DNA from: Tepidisphaeraceae bacterium
GTDB lineage: Bacteria > Planctomycetota > Phycisphaerae > Tepidisphaerales > Tepidisphaeraceae
Reading direction: 5' to 3'
Assembly (NCBI GenBank): GCA_035998445.1
Contig: DASYHQ010000061.1
Coordinates: forward strand, 248,001-312,000
DNA: 64,000 nt
In this document: positions 25,809 to 34,639 of the stretch, in pieces
Layout of the letters: each line of letters starts with the position of its first letter
How positions within the stretch are numbered: the first letter of the stretch is position 1
The notes under the pieces: model-generated
What the model saw: only the letters and a program-made list of their open reading frames with translations
Told to the model about the DNA's origin: nothing
Databases searched by the model: none
Translations under genes and position numbers: made by a program

Positions 25809-26732
25809 TCAACTGTACACCGACACCGCCGCCTCGAACGTGTTTGTGTGAACCTTCACCACCTGCATCACGTCGCTCGTGTAGCCGCCGGCGAGCACCC
25901 AGGCGATTGGGATGGAGTGCGACCGCGCGAACTCGAACACCTTCCTGTCCCGCGCCAGCAGATCATCGTGCGTCAGGGCCAGTGGCGAGAACGGGTCCTC
26001 GCGATACGGGTCGGCGCCGGCCTGGTAGATCAGCACGTCCGGCTTGCCGCGCGACAGCATCAGAGGCAGGACAGTGTCGAGCGTCGCAGCGAGCGTCGCG
26101 CCATCACAGCCAGCGGGCAAGGAGATGGACCGGTGGTTCTCGCCGTCCTCATGCCGGCGAACAGAGACGTCGCGGTAGGCGGTGTTGTCCCAGTAATCGT
26201 TGCCATAAATCGACCACGCGAACACGTACGGGCGGGTGCGCGCCAACTGCGCCGTGCCGTTGCCGTAGTGCAGGTCGCAGTCCAGTATCGCCGCGGTGCG
26301 GATTGTGCCCTCGGCCCGCAGGCGGTCGAGCGCGATGATGAGCCCGTTGAACGTGCAGAACCCCTCGCCCTGGCTCGCGTGGCTGTGGTGAAACCCACTG
26401 ACGAGCCCGGCGGCCACACCCTCGTCGATCGCCGCCTTCGCCGCGGCGTAGCACCCGCCACTGGTGAGCAAGACCGACTCGTACAACTGCGGGCTCCACG
26501 GAAATTTCTGGCTCTCCGCCAGCGCCCGCGGCTCGCCGGTGCGGACGGCGTCGACGTACGCCCGTTCATGCACCCGCAGCACGTCCGCCTCGCTCACCGG
26601 CTTCGGCTCGATCAGCCGCACGCGCGGCTCGCCCCGCAACGCGTCGGCAATCAGGCCAAACTTACGGATCGGCATAATGTGCTGTCCAATCGGGGCGGCG
26701 TATCCGGGATGGTAGAAGGTGCTGATCGTCAT
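25809..26732 (-). CDS. HDAC-family zinc deacylase (class IV-like)
   Basis: A 307-residue member of the histone deacetylase / acetylpolyamine amidohydrolase superfamily. The catalytic His pair and Gly-rich turn read VSGFHHSHASQGEGFCTFNG, the zinc ligands are in AILDCDLHYGNGT (Asp, His) and IYQAGADPYREDP (Asp), and the active-site end is VLAGGYTSD. The GEGFCTFNG style recalls class IV/HDAC11-like bacterial enzymes. Its ATG overlaps the stop of the acetyltransferase gene (ATGA), so both are translated together. With polyamine transport genes downstream, an N-acetylpolyamine or other amide substrate is suggested, but protein deacylation is possible. Confidence 0.85.
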   Translation of the reverse strand: MTISTFYHPGYAAPIGQHIMPIRKFGLIADALRGEPRVRLIEPKPVSEADVLRVHERAYVDAVRTGEPRALAESQKFPWSPQLYESVLLTSGGCYAAAKAAIDEGVAAGLVSGFHHSHASQGEGFCTFNGLIIALDRLRAEGTIRTAAILDCDLHYGNGTAQLARTRPYVFAWSIYGNDYWDNTAYRDVSVRRHEDGENHRSISLPAGCDGATLAATLDTVLPLMLSRGKPDVLIYQAGADPYREDPFSPLALTHDDLLARDRKVFEFARSHSIPIAWVLAGGYTSDVMQVVKVHTNTFEAAVSVYS

Positions 26733-27592
26733 CGTGAGTCCGTGGGTAGCACCAGGGCAATCGGCACGTCATCGGATGGCAGCGTGGCCAATTGATCGTA
26801 CACCGCCGCCATGTCTTGGGGGCGGAAGTCGGCGTCGTACATGCGGTATAGCGAGGTGATGATGCGGCGGACGGTCGCTGCGACGATCGTGTCGTCGGCT
26901 TCGTGCCCCACTCGTCGCACGACCAGCGACATGGGCAGCGGCCGCACGACGTCAGCGTCGATCGCGGCGGCATCACGGAAGTCTGGCTGATGGTAGTCGA
27001 TGGCCGCGGGGTCAATCTTGCGAAACCCCGCCTTCTCGTATGCGATCAATCGTGACATCTTCGCCGGGTCGATTGGATCCGGATGCTCCATCTCGGCCAC
27101 CAGGATGGTCGGCACCGGCGTCGAGATGCCTGCCGCGGCCGCGCATTCTGCTGCGGTGGCCAGCGGCCAGGTCCGCATCCATCCCGCGAGCCCGCTGCCC
27201 CGGTGCGCCGGCGCGATTAGCACGTGCGACAGGTGCACGACAAACATTGGCGGCGCCGGGCTGGGCGACAGAATCGCCGTGTGGTCGCGCACGCCTACGA
27301 ATCGGCCCTCAGCCTCGCGAGCGAGGATCATCTCGTAGCACGTTTGGATGCCGCCCTGCATCGGCACGGGGTTCCTTGCCAACCGTTTCTCGATGACCGC
27401 GCGGGTCTCCATCTCACCTAGCTGGCCGAATTGCGTCCATAACGCGTCGTAACCCGTTGCGAGCAATGGGTCGCCGGCGCGCGAGATCCGGCGAACGTCG
27501 AGCGTGCGGGGATCAAAGGTTCTGGCGCGCCGTTCGCCTGGGGCTAGATCAGCCAGCCGAACGGGCGGAATTTGCTGTTGGTCGTTTGACAT
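26729..27592 (-). CDS. GNAT-like acyltransferase
   Basis: A 287-residue protein starting MSNDQQQIPPVRLADLAPG. The central part VVHLSHVLIAPAHRGSGLAGWM is a GNAT motif A (strand followed by the R-G-x-G-x-A/G acyl-CoA pyrophosphate loop), preceded by GRFVGVRDHTAILSPSP and followed by VPTILVAEMEHPDP and LIAYEKAGFRKID, the motif B helix with the common Y-x-K-x-G-F end. N- and C-terminal extensions are specific to this subgroup. It is coupled by a 4-base overlap to the deacylase gene, which implies opposite acyl chemistry on one substrate or pathway (inference). It is transcribed away from the GT39-like gene from a shared 183-base intergenic region. Confidence 0.7.
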   Translation of the reverse strand: MSNDQQQIPPVRLADLAPGERRARTFDPRTLDVRRISRAGDPLLATGYDALWTQFGQLGEMETRAVIEKRLARNPVPMQGGIQTCYEMILAREAEGRFVGVRDHTAILSPSPAPPMFVVHLSHVLIAPAHRGSGLAGWMRTWPLATAAECAAAAGISTPVPTILVAEMEHPDPIDPAKMSRLIAYEKAGFRKIDPAAIDYHQPDFRDAAAIDADVVRPLPMSLVVRRVGHEADDTIVAATVRRIITSLYRMYDADFRPQDMAAVYDQLATLPSDDVPIALVLPTDSR

Positions 27593-27775
27593 GAGAGCGC
27601 CGCTCCATCCGTCGACCCCGCACGTGCCGTGTGCCGGGCATGATGGCAGGCCCAATCATACCCGCCGCGTTCGAAATGCGTGTGCAGCGCGCGACACGTT
27701 CCGGTAAGCTCCCCGTCGCCACGCGGGGGTCGTTGGTATGGCACCACGACACGACGGGCAACACGGGTCGCCTTC

Positions 27776-29398
27776 ATGAGTCAACCATTGCTCGCAGCTA
27801 CCTGTGCCTCTACGCAGAAGTGGGCACGGTGGGAGTACCTCGTCGTCGCCATCCTCATGCTAACGGGGCTGGGTCTGCGCGCATACCAATTGGACACCAA
27901 GGGGTTCTGGGGGGACGAAGCGTGGACGATGATGGTTTCGACCGGGCGTGGCGCGACTTTTACCGAACTGCCGCTCAATCAGTTGTTGTACCCCGCGCCC
28001 AATCCCACGACACTGTCGCCGGACGTGCCGTTCTATGCCGCCTGGACGAACACGTCGTTCGACGTCCACCCGCCACTTTACGCGGTAATTGTGAGGTTAT
28101 GGCGAGCCGCGGTTGGCGAGTCGGACGTGGCCGTCCGTCTTCTGTCGGTCGTGACCTCCACCCTTGCGGTCGGGCTGATCTACGCCGTCGGCCGGCGTGC
28201 GCTATCTCCAATGGTCGGACTATGGGCGGCGACTCTGATGGCGTTCGGGCCGCAGCAGGTGTTTTACGCGCAACAGGCGCGGAGCTACGGACTTGCCACC
28301 GCACTGTCGTTGGCCGCGATGTTAGCCGTCCTGAAGTTCCTCCAGGATGGCGCGACTTGGCCCAGGCGTGCCGCGATCATCGTATTGAGTTGCGCGATGG
28401 TGTTGACGCATTACTTCACGGCCGGCCTGGCGGCGGCGCTCTGCGGGTACGCGTGGTGGTCCCGTGCCGACCAACGCCGTCGCCGTGATGCCGCGTTCTG
28501 CCTCATCGGAGGCCTTCTTCTGGCGGCCGTCAGTTGGCTGCCGTTCGCGATCGACCAGCGCATCGAGGCGGGTGGAATCGGTGGCTGGCTCGACGATTCT
28601 GGCCCGGGCCGCGCGGGCCGTCTCTTCGGCGCCCTCGTCGCGGCTCCGGTCTCCTTGCTTGGCGAGGCCTTCCTCAATCCACTGGCTGCAGACGTCGTCT
28701 TCACAGGTGTCACGATCACGTTGCCGTTGATATTCATCAGACGCCATCGCGGGCTGCTGCTGCCTTACCTCGGGTTAGTCCTGTGTCTCGCGCAACCGCT
28801 CGTGCTGGATGCGATGCAATCGACTCGGACGTTGCGGGAGGTGCGGTACGTGCTGCTGGCCATGCCGAGCCTTTGCCTTGTGCTGGCGTCGTTCGCGCAG
28901 GTCCTCCACGGCCCGCTCCGCCATGCCGTGCCTGCGCTCGCGCTGGTGTTCAGCCTGTTCGGCCTGTTCGCGGGCGACGCATACCGAAAGCGCTACGGGG
29001 ACTGGCGTGAACTGGCTACGCCTCTCGCCGCCGCCGGGAACGACGGCCGGGTATTGGCAGTCGCAGGGCATCATGGAGAGTCCGCCACAATTCACAACGA
29101 TCCGCGGTACATGTACCTCTGCGTCGAACGCTACCTGCCGCCCGGTCGACCCGTCGTCCTGCTGAATGATCGCGCCAGCGACGAGACGCTGAAGCAGTTG
29201 AGGCAACATGGCGACATCTGGCTCATCAGCGCGATGGAGATTGACCTAGAGCAGGTTCTGCCCGGGTCGAGACTGGTTGATCCACGCCCCCATGCGTTCG
29301 AGTTCCCGCTGGGGACAACGCTGGTTGTCACCTTCGATCCACCGACCACCGCACCCACCGTCTCAGAGAGTTCTGTCGGCACGAAGACGGCGCGGTAG
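27776..29398 (+). CDS. Polytopic glycosyltransferase, GT39/ArnT-like
   Basis: A 540-residue membrane protein. The first helix (EYLVVAILMLTGLGLRAYQL) is followed by the loop DTKGFWGDEAWTMMVSTGRG, whose Asp-Glu pair marks the first periplasmic loop of PMT_2/ArnT-type lipid-linked sugar transferases. About ten further hydrophobic segments are visible (for example VGLIYAVGRRALSPMVGLWAATLMAF and LLLAAVSWLPFAI), then a soluble C-terminal part from about residue 410 (ATPLAAAGNDGRVLAVAGHHG). It probably transfers a sugar from a polyprenyl carrier to an envelope acceptor; the acceptor is unknown. The ATG at 27776 begins just ahead of the first helix. It interrupts the polyamine genes. Confidence 0.75.
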   Translation: MSQPLLAATCASTQKWARWEYLVVAILMLTGLGLRAYQLDTKGFWGDEAWTMMVSTGRGATFTELPLNQLLYPAPNPTTLSPDVPFYAAWTNTSFDVHPPLYAVIVRLWRAAVGESDVAVRLLSVVTSTLAVGLIYAVGRRALSPMVGLWAATLMAFGPQQVFYAQQARSYGLATALSLAAMLAVLKFLQDGATWPRRAAIIVLSCAMVLTHYFTAGLAAALCGYAWWSRADQRRRRDAAFCLIGGLLLAAVSWLPFAIDQRIEAGGIGGWLDDSGPGRAGRLFGALVAAPVSLLGEAFLNPLAADVVFTGVTITLPLIFIRRHRGLLLPYLGLVLCLAQPLVLDAMQSTRTLREVRYVLLAMPSLCLVLASFAQVLHGPLRHAVPALALVFSLFGLFAGDAYRKRYGDWRELATPLAAAGNDGRVLAVAGHHGESATIHNDPRYMYLCVERYLPPGRPVVLLNDRASDETLKQLRQHGDIWLISAMEIDLEQVLPGSRLVDPRPHAFEFPLGTTLVVTFDPPTTAPTVSESSVGTKTAR

Positions 29399-29407
29399 AA
29401 TGAAAGT

Positions 29408-30763
29408 ATGGACCGCACCCAACTCGACAACCTCCGCGCGTCGGACCGGAAGTTTCACCTGCACCCGTTCACGCACCACGCCGACATGCACAAGGCTGGC
29501 ACGCAGGTGGTCACCGGGTCCAGCGGCGTGTACGTGACCGATCAGGACGACCGCCAGTTGCTTGACGGGCTGGCGGGCCTGTGGTGCGTGAACGTCGGAT
29601 ACGGGCGCAAGGAGATCGCCGAGGCGGTCTACAAGCAGATGCTGGACGTGCCGTACTACCCGTCGTTCTTCAACACGACTACCGAGCCGGCCGTGAAGCT
29701 GGCCGAGAAGCTGGCGGCGATCGCGCCGAAACGCATCAAGCGCAGCATCTTCTGCAACAGTGGATCCGAAGCCAACGAGTCGGCGGTAAAACTGGTGCGC
29801 GGCTACTGGAAGCTGAAGGGAAAGCCGGGCAAGTACAAGATCCTGACGCGCACCTACGCCTACCACGGCGTGGGTGTGGCCACGACCAGCATGACCGGCC
29901 TGCCCAGCTGCTATGCGCCATTCGACCTACCGCTGGAAGGGGGCATGTTCGTCCACGTGCCGGGCCCGCATCATTACGAGGCAAAGACGGACCTCGATCC
30001 GATCGCCTACGGCCAATGGTGCGTGGACGAGACCCGGCGGATCATCGACCAGCAGGGTGCCGACACGGTTGGCGCGATTTTCGTCGAACCGATCCAAGGC
30101 GCCGGCGGGGTGATTGTGCCGCCAGATGGCTACCTGAAATCGCTGCGCGAACTGGCGCGCGAGAAGGACGTGCTGTTCGTCGCCGACGAGGTCATCACCG
30201 GCTTCGGCCGACTGGGCGACTGGCTGGCGTCGAACCTGTGGGACCTGGATCCCGACCTCATCAGCGTCGCCAAGGGCCTGACCAGTGGCTACCTTCCGTT
30301 GGGCGCGACGATGGTGAGCGACGAGATGGTCGACGTGCTGAACACCGGTGGCTATCTCGCTCACGGTTTCACCTACAGCGGTCACCCGACACCCTGCGCC
30401 GCGGGGCTGGCGAACCTGGCGATCATCGAGAACGAACGGCTCGTCGAGCGCGTGCGCGACAATGTCGGCCCGTACTTTCAGCAGAAGTTGCGCGCGTTCG
30501 CGAGCCATCCTGCGGTCGGGGAGGTGCGCGGATATCAGCTGATCGGCGCAATCGAGTTGTTACCGGCGTCGCGCCAGAAGGCCGACCGCGTCGCGACCAG
30601 CCCGCTTGGCATCAAGGCGGCGGCCATCGCGCGAAAGCATGGCGTGATCGTCCGCGGCATTCGTGACCTCATCGCGATAAGCCCCCCGTTGACGATCACG
30701 CATGCCGAGCTCGATTTCCTGTTCGAAGTGGTCGGGAAGACGCTCGACGAACTGTGGGCCTGA
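29408..30763 (+). CDS. Class III aminotransferase, putrescine/omega-amino acid type
   Basis: A 451-residue PLP enzyme of the class III (omega) aminotransferase family. Landmarks are LLDGLAGLWCVNVGYGRKEI (the typical SpuC/omega-amino acid:pyruvate aminotransferase start), FCNSGSEANESAVKLVRGYW (phosphate cup), FVEPIQGAGGVIVPPDGYL, LFVADEVITGFGRLGDW (Asp for the PLP nitrogen) and SVAKGLTSGYLPLGA (PLP lysine). These features match putrescine-pyruvate type enzymes. With potBCD and the aldehyde dehydrogenase it would give putrescine to 4-aminobutanal to GABA (inference). Only nine bases separate it from the glycosyltransferase stop, so the two may be co-transcribed. Confidence 0.85.
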   Translation: MDRTQLDNLRASDRKFHLHPFTHHADMHKAGTQVVTGSSGVYVTDQDDRQLLDGLAGLWCVNVGYGRKEIAEAVYKQMLDVPYYPSFFNTTTEPAVKLAEKLAAIAPKRIKRSIFCNSGSEANESAVKLVRGYWKLKGKPGKYKILTRTYAYHGVGVATTSMTGLPSCYAPFDLPLEGGMFVHVPGPHHYEAKTDLDPIAYGQWCVDETRRIIDQQGADTVGAIFVEPIQGAGGVIVPPDGYLKSLRELAREKDVLFVADEVITGFGRLGDWLASNLWDLDPDLISVAKGLTSGYLPLGATMVSDEMVDVLNTGGYLAHGFTYSGHPTPCAAGLANLAIIENERLVERVRDNVGPYFQQKLRAFASHPAVGEVRGYQLIGAIELLPASRQKADRVATSPLGIKAAAIARKHGVIVRGIRDLIAISPPLTITHAELDFLFEVVGKTLDELWA

Positions 30764-30939
30764 AGGCTGGCGGACAAACCGCTGCGTTGATCCGAGAGGT
30801 GTCATCCCGATGGGAGGCTTGCCGACCTGAGGGACCTCCCCTTGCCGAGAACCGTTTGTGGTTCGAGATCCCTCAGGTCTCCTTAGGCTCCCTTCGGGAT
30901 GACAAGCGCGCGAGGCGACAGAGTTTGTCCGCTAGCCTT
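30763..30939. repeat. Terminator-like hairpin split by a family 1 REP-like element
   Basis: Outer arms AAGGCTGGCGGACAAA (30763-30778) and TTTGTCCGCTAGCCTT (30924-30939) pair at 15 of 16 positions and begin at the last base of the aminotransferase stop. Between them lies a complete family 1 element (30801-30903) with GTCATCCCGATGGGAGGC and its complement at the ends. Confidence 0.8.
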
Positions 30940-30964
30940 AAAGCTGAAGGGTCTGGATTTGCAT

Positions 30965-31000
30965 CGGCCGGCGTGGTTGCTTGAGCGAACACGCCGGCCG
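30965..31000 (+). terminator. Strong GC hairpin after the aminotransferase
   Basis: CGGCCGGCGTG (30965-30975) pairs with CACGCCGGCCG (30990-31000), 11 bp, followed by TTGTCTGC. The U-run is weak, so termination is probable but not certain. Confidence 0.5.
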
Positions 31001-31056
31001 TTGTCTGCGCCTATCGTTAGATGTTCGGCCCGCGTCGAACAATAGGAGTCGCACCG

Positions 31057-32103
31057 ATGAGCCCGCAATCGCCCGTTCGCTATTCTCTGCTTGATCTTGC
31101 ACCGATTATCCCCGGCAGCACGGCGGCGGTGTCATTCCGCAATTCGGTCGACCTAGCGCAGCACGCCGAGCGACTGGGTTACCACCGTTTCTGGCTGGCC
31201 GAGCACCACAACATTGCAGGCATCGCCAGTGCGGCCACATCAGTGGTCATCGGTCATGTCGCCGGCGCTACGAGTCACATTCGCGTGGGGGCGGGTGGCA
31301 TCATGTTGCCGAACCATGCGCCGCTGGTGATCGCTGAACAGTTCGGCACGCTGGAGTCGATGTACTCGGGGCGGATCGATCTCGGCTTAGGTCGAGCCCC
31401 CGGTGGTGACGGCCGTACGGCCCGCGCCCTCCGGCGGAACCTTGGCAGCAGTGGAGACACGTTCCCGCAAGACCTGGCCGAGCTGCGATCTTACTTCCGC
31501 CCGGCCGAGCCGGGGCAGGCGGTGCGGGCGGTGCCGGGCGAGGGGTTGAACGTGCCGATCTACCTGCTGGGCTCGAGCGATTTCAGCGCCAGGTTAGCGG
31601 CCATCGAAGGGTTGCCGTTCGCGTTTGCGTCGCACTTTGCGCCCGATTACCTCGCGATCGCGCTCGACCTGTACCGCGGGAACTTTCGGCCAAGCGATCA
31701 GCTAGATCGCCCGCATGCGATGGTCGGCGTGAACGTGTTCGCGGCCGACACCGACCGCGAAGCCGTTCGGCTCTTTACAACGTTACAGCAGACGTTCCTG
31801 AGCCTCGTCCGCGGCATGCCGCGCGGGCTGGCGGCGCCGGTCGATTCGATGGAAGGCCGCTGGCATCCGGAGGAGGCGGCCCACGTACATCGCATGACGC
31901 GATACTCGGTCGTCGGTTCACCGCAGAGCGTCCGCCAGCAGTTGCAGCAGGTGCTCGACGACACTACCGCCGATGAATTGGTTCTGACGGCTCAAATTTA
32001 CGATCACGACGCGCGGAAGCGCTCGTTCGAGATCGCCGCCGGGGCGTTCGATGAGATCAACCGCGAGCGGGCATCGAGCGAACTGCAGACGGCGGGGGGA
32101 TGA
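31057..32103 (+). CDS. LLM-class flavin-dependent oxidoreductase
   Basis: A 348-residue luciferase-like monooxygenase family protein (FMN or F420 dependent). It starts [13 protein letters not shown], typical of the MsnO8/YhbW-type subgroup, and contains [39 protein letters not shown] and [20 protein letters not shown], the flavin-binding TIM-barrel strands. The reaction and substrate are not predictable from sequence. AGGAG precedes the ATG at 31057; an in-frame ATG at 31021 lacks a site. It is followed by a REP-like element and appears monocistronic. Confidence 0.85.
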   Translation: MSPQSPVRYSLLDLAPIIPGSTAAVSFRNSVDLAQHAERLGYHRFWLAEHHNIAGIASAATSVVIGHVAGATSHIRVGAGGIMLPNHAPLVIAEQFGTLESMYSGRIDLGLGRAPGGDGRTARALRRNLGSSGDTFPQDLAELRSYFRPAEPGQAVRAVPGEGLNVPIYLLGSSDFSARLAAIEGLPFAFASHFAPDYLAIALDLYRGNFRPSDQLDRPHAMVGVNVFAADTDREAVRLFTTLQQTFLSLVRGMPRGLAAPVDSMEGRWHPEEAAHVHRMTRYSVVGSPQSVRQQLQQVLDDTTADELVLTAQIYDHDARKRSFEIAAGAFDEINRERASSELQTAGG

Positions 32104-32153
32104 TACCATCGAGCGGCCGGGAAGGTGTGACGATCGACGAATACCCCACGGTT

Positions 32154-32255
32154 GTCATCCCGATGCGAAGCTTGCCGACCTGAGGGATCTCGCAAGGCCA
32201 AGAACCGTCCGTCATTCGAGATCCCTCAGGTCGCTACCGCTCCCGTCGGGATGAC
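32154..32255. repeat. REP-like palindromic element, family 1
   Basis: GTCATCCCGATGCGAAGC..GACCTGAGGGATCTCG pairs with CGAGATCCCTCAGGTC..CTCCCGTCGGGATGAC. Lies between two rightward genes. Confidence 0.85.
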
Positions 32256-32309
32256 ATTCACGCGATGATCGAGTAACCATTCTTCTTTACGTTCGCTTCG
32301 AAAGGCCCC

Positions 32310-33473
32310 ATGCCCTCCGTGCAATTCCAGATCGACCAGACCGCCTTGCGACATCCCGACAGCTTCAAGTGGACGAAGTACCCGCAGGACGTGCTGCCGT
32401 TGTGGGTGGCGGACATGGATTTCCCGGTCGCGCCGTCGATCATCACGGCCATCACCGATCGCCTGCGACACGGCATTGGCTACCACCAGCTCTACGGCGA
32501 TCCGGAACTCACGGGCCTGCTGCGCGCAAAGCTAGAGAAGGACGGCTTGGTTGGCCTGCCCGAGAAGGGTTGGATGGGTTACCTCGTCGGCGTCGTGCAG
32601 GGGTTGTACGTCGCGGTGACCGGGCTCACACGCGCGGGCGACGACGTCATCACGATGACGCCGATCTATCCGCCGTTCATGTCGGCGATCACCGATCACG
32701 GTCGTAATGCACGGCTGGTAGCGTTGGCGGAATTGCCCGAGGGTTGGACGATCGACTGGCCCGCGATGGAGGCGGCGGTCACACCGGCGACGCGATTGCT
32801 GATGCTCTGTCACCCGCACAATCCGACCGGGCGCGTCTGGACGCGCGACGAGCTGGCGCGGCTCGCCGACTTCGCGGATCGGCACAGGTTGTGGGTGGTG
32901 TCGGACGAGCTGCACGCCGACCTCACGCTCAGCGGTGAGTACGTGCCGTTCGTCGCCGTTGCGCCGCCGGCGGTGCAGGCGCGCACCGTCACTCTGATCG
33001 GCCCGTGCAAGGCGTACAACACCGCAGGGCTGGGCATCGGGGCGATGGTCAGCCACAACCCGCAGTTGATCGCGCGACTGAAGAAGGCGGGCGCGGGGTT
33101 GATGGGGCATCCCGGTGTGCCGAACGTAACGATGTGGAAGGCGGCGCTGCGGGACGACGGCATCTGGCTGGCCGAAGTGCTCGACTACCTGCGAGGGAAC
33201 ACCGACCTGATCGCGGCGTTCGTCCGCGACCGCCTGCCGGGCGTTCGCTACGTGCCACCGCAGGCGACGTACCTCGCCTGGCTCGACTTTCGGAATCACC
33301 CGCGCGCCGGCGACATCCACAAGTACCTGCTGGAGACCGCAAAGGTCGCGTTGAACGACGGCCCGGCGTTTGGCCCCGGTTACCAAGGCTTCGTCCGCCT
33401 GAACTTCGCCACCAGCAAGGCGATCTTATCCGAAGCGCTGGAGCGCATCGCCGCGGCCGACGTGGCGCGGTAG
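32310..33473 (+). CDS. PatB/MalY-like PLP aminotransferase or C-S lyase
   Basis: A 387-residue fold type I PLP enzyme. The opening FKWTKYPQDVLPLWVADMDF is the PatB/MalY (cystathionine beta-lyase-like) signature. Others are GIGYHQLYGDPELTGLLRAK, LLMLCHPHNPTGRVWTRDEL (Asn-Pro-x-Gly), LWVVSDELHADL (Asp) and TLIGPCKAYNTAGLGIGAMV (PLP lysine). The family cleaves C-S bonds in cystathionine or cysteine conjugates, releasing pyruvate, ammonia and a thiol; some members also transaminate. The MPSVQFQIDQ start at 32310 lies 55 bases after the REP-like element. Confidence 0.85.
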   Translation: MPSVQFQIDQTALRHPDSFKWTKYPQDVLPLWVADMDFPVAPSIITAITDRLRHGIGYHQLYGDPELTGLLRAKLEKDGLVGLPEKGWMGYLVGVVQGLYVAVTGLTRAGDDVITMTPIYPPFMSAITDHGRNARLVALAELPEGWTIDWPAMEAAVTPATRLLMLCHPHNPTGRVWTRDELARLADFADRHRLWVVSDELHADLTLSGEYVPFVAVAPPAVQARTVTLIGPCKAYNTAGLGIGAMVSHNPQLIARLKKAGAGLMGHPGVPNVTMWKAALRDDGIWLAEVLDYLRGNTDLIAAFVRDRLPGVRYVPPQATYLAWLDFRNHPRAGDIHKYLLETAKVALNDGPAFGPGYQGFVRLNFATSKAILSEALERIAAADVAR

Positions 33474-33853
33474 AACATATTGTCGACTGTCCCATTGTCC
33501 ACGGGAGTCGTGATTGCCACCGGACGAACACGGTGACGTATCACCCGTGGCACCCACCCAATGGAGCCGATGCGGGCTACGCTGCACTGCAGCGAGCGCA
33601 TCTAAGCCGCGATCTTCAGCGCAACTATCGTAAGCCCATTAAACAGGTCCGCGCCTCGCGCGAGCTTCATGCAGGTCGCGAGTCTGTCCGATAACCGCTC
33701 GCCAGCTCGCGTCCCACCTTTCGCACGGCGCAGGCGTTACAGACCACGCAACGCGGGGCCTCTCCGCGAGATTTTTGAGCACAGTTATCCGATTTGCAGT
33801 TGAATCGCATTGTATCTCTCTCTTCGAACGCTTTTCTAAGAAAGGGAAAAAGC
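33474..33853. other. Intergenic region before the PEP-CTERM gene
   Basis: 380 bases without a supportable gene. It must hold the promoter of the PEP-CTERM protein gene, but no clear -35/-10 pair or repeat-family member was recognised; GCTCGCG/CGCGAGC words near 33655-33680 could form a small hairpin. Confidence 0.5.
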
Positions 33854-34414
33854 ATGCAATGTGGTAAAGGGTTAGTGGCCGCCGTGTTCGCCGTTGGCTC
33901 GCTTGTGGCGAGCGCCGATCAAGCGGATGCGGGGTTGCTGTTGGGGACCGCGTCGGGCAACGACCACAAGGCGGACGTCGTCGGCGTCATCACTGCGTAT
34001 AACGCGGCGAACACGACATCGCTGTCGACCGACATCTCGCTGTTCAAGAAGACCGACGATAACTCGACGTTCGTCTTTAACGCGAGCAACGGCTTCACGT
34101 TCTACGATAGCCAAGTGGGGGGCAATCAGATCTCGACCGAAAACGGTCTGACGAACACGACGACCGCGTGGTTCACGTACACCGGTCCCGCATCGGTGTC
34201 GTACTACTCCCTGAAGGCGTCGGGTAATTTTTCCGTCTACTCTTACGATGCGGGGGTGCGTAACTTGCTCCAGGTGCCGGACACCAAGTTGAAGGACATC
34301 TCGCACGCCAGCTTCTGGACCACGCCCACCGCGGTCCCGGAACCGGCAGGTATCGCGACGATGGCGGTGCTTGGGTCCATCGCGTTGGTGCGACGCCGCC
34401 GGGCTAACGCCTAA
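33854..34414 (+). CDS. PEP-CTERM sorted exported protein
   Basis: A 186-residue exported protein with a Sec signal (QCGKGLVAAVFAVGSLVASA, cleavage near ADA) and the C-terminal PEP-CTERM sorting signal: TAVPEPAGIATMAVLGSIA, then LVRRRRANA. Such tails are cut by exosortase and sort proteins to the envelope or exopolysaccharide matrix. The middle part is a Thr/Ser/Asn-rich beta-type domain (STDISLFKKTDDNSTFVFN) with no catalytic motif. AAAGGGA precedes the ATG at 33854. Two hairpins follow. No exosortase gene lies in the window. Confidence 0.85.
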   Translation: MQCGKGLVAAVFAVGSLVASADQADAGLLLGTASGNDHKADVVGVITAYNAANTTSLSTDISLFKKTDDNSTFVFNASNGFTFYDSQVGGNQISTENGLTNTTTAWFTYTGPASVSYYSLKASGNFSVYSYDAGVRNLLQVPDTKLKDISHASFWTTPTAVPEPAGIATMAVLGSIALVRRRRANA

Positions 34415-34447
34415 GGGGTAGGAGACCGTCTGGCTTGTGAAATGAAA

Positions 34448-34469
34448 CCTTGCCACTGATGTGGCAAGG
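34448..34469 (+). terminator. Hairpin after PEP-CTERM gene
   Basis: CCTTGCCAC (34448-34456) and GTGGCAAGG (34461-34469) form a 9-bp stem 34 bases after the stop codon; there is no U-run, so it may act with the stronger terminator at 34510. Confidence 0.5.
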
Positions 34470-34509
34470 CCAGGCTGGACGGTTGGGGGGATCGAATCTG
34501 TAGTAATTG

Positions 34510-34551
34510 GCCTCGGCCGTCGCGCAATGCGTGACGGCCGAGGCTTTTTTT
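34510..34551 (+). terminator. Rho-independent terminator
   Basis: A perfect 12-bp stem, GCCTCGGCCGTC (34510-34521) with GACGGCCGAGGC (34533-34544), is followed by seven T residues. It ends the PEP-CTERM transcript. Confidence 0.9.
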
Positions 34552-34639
34552 GAGCCGCTGCCGACAGCGGGCGGGGCCGTCAGTGGTTGAAAATCGGGGC
34601 TTGTCCTGGCGCGAGTTTCGTCCAACAATTCAGGCGATC

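Noticed and set aside
26729-27592. Arginine N-succinyltransferase (AstA) as partner of the AstD-like dehydrogenase
   Set aside because: Only generic acyltransferase (GNAT) motifs are seen; the AstA start and family segments were not found.
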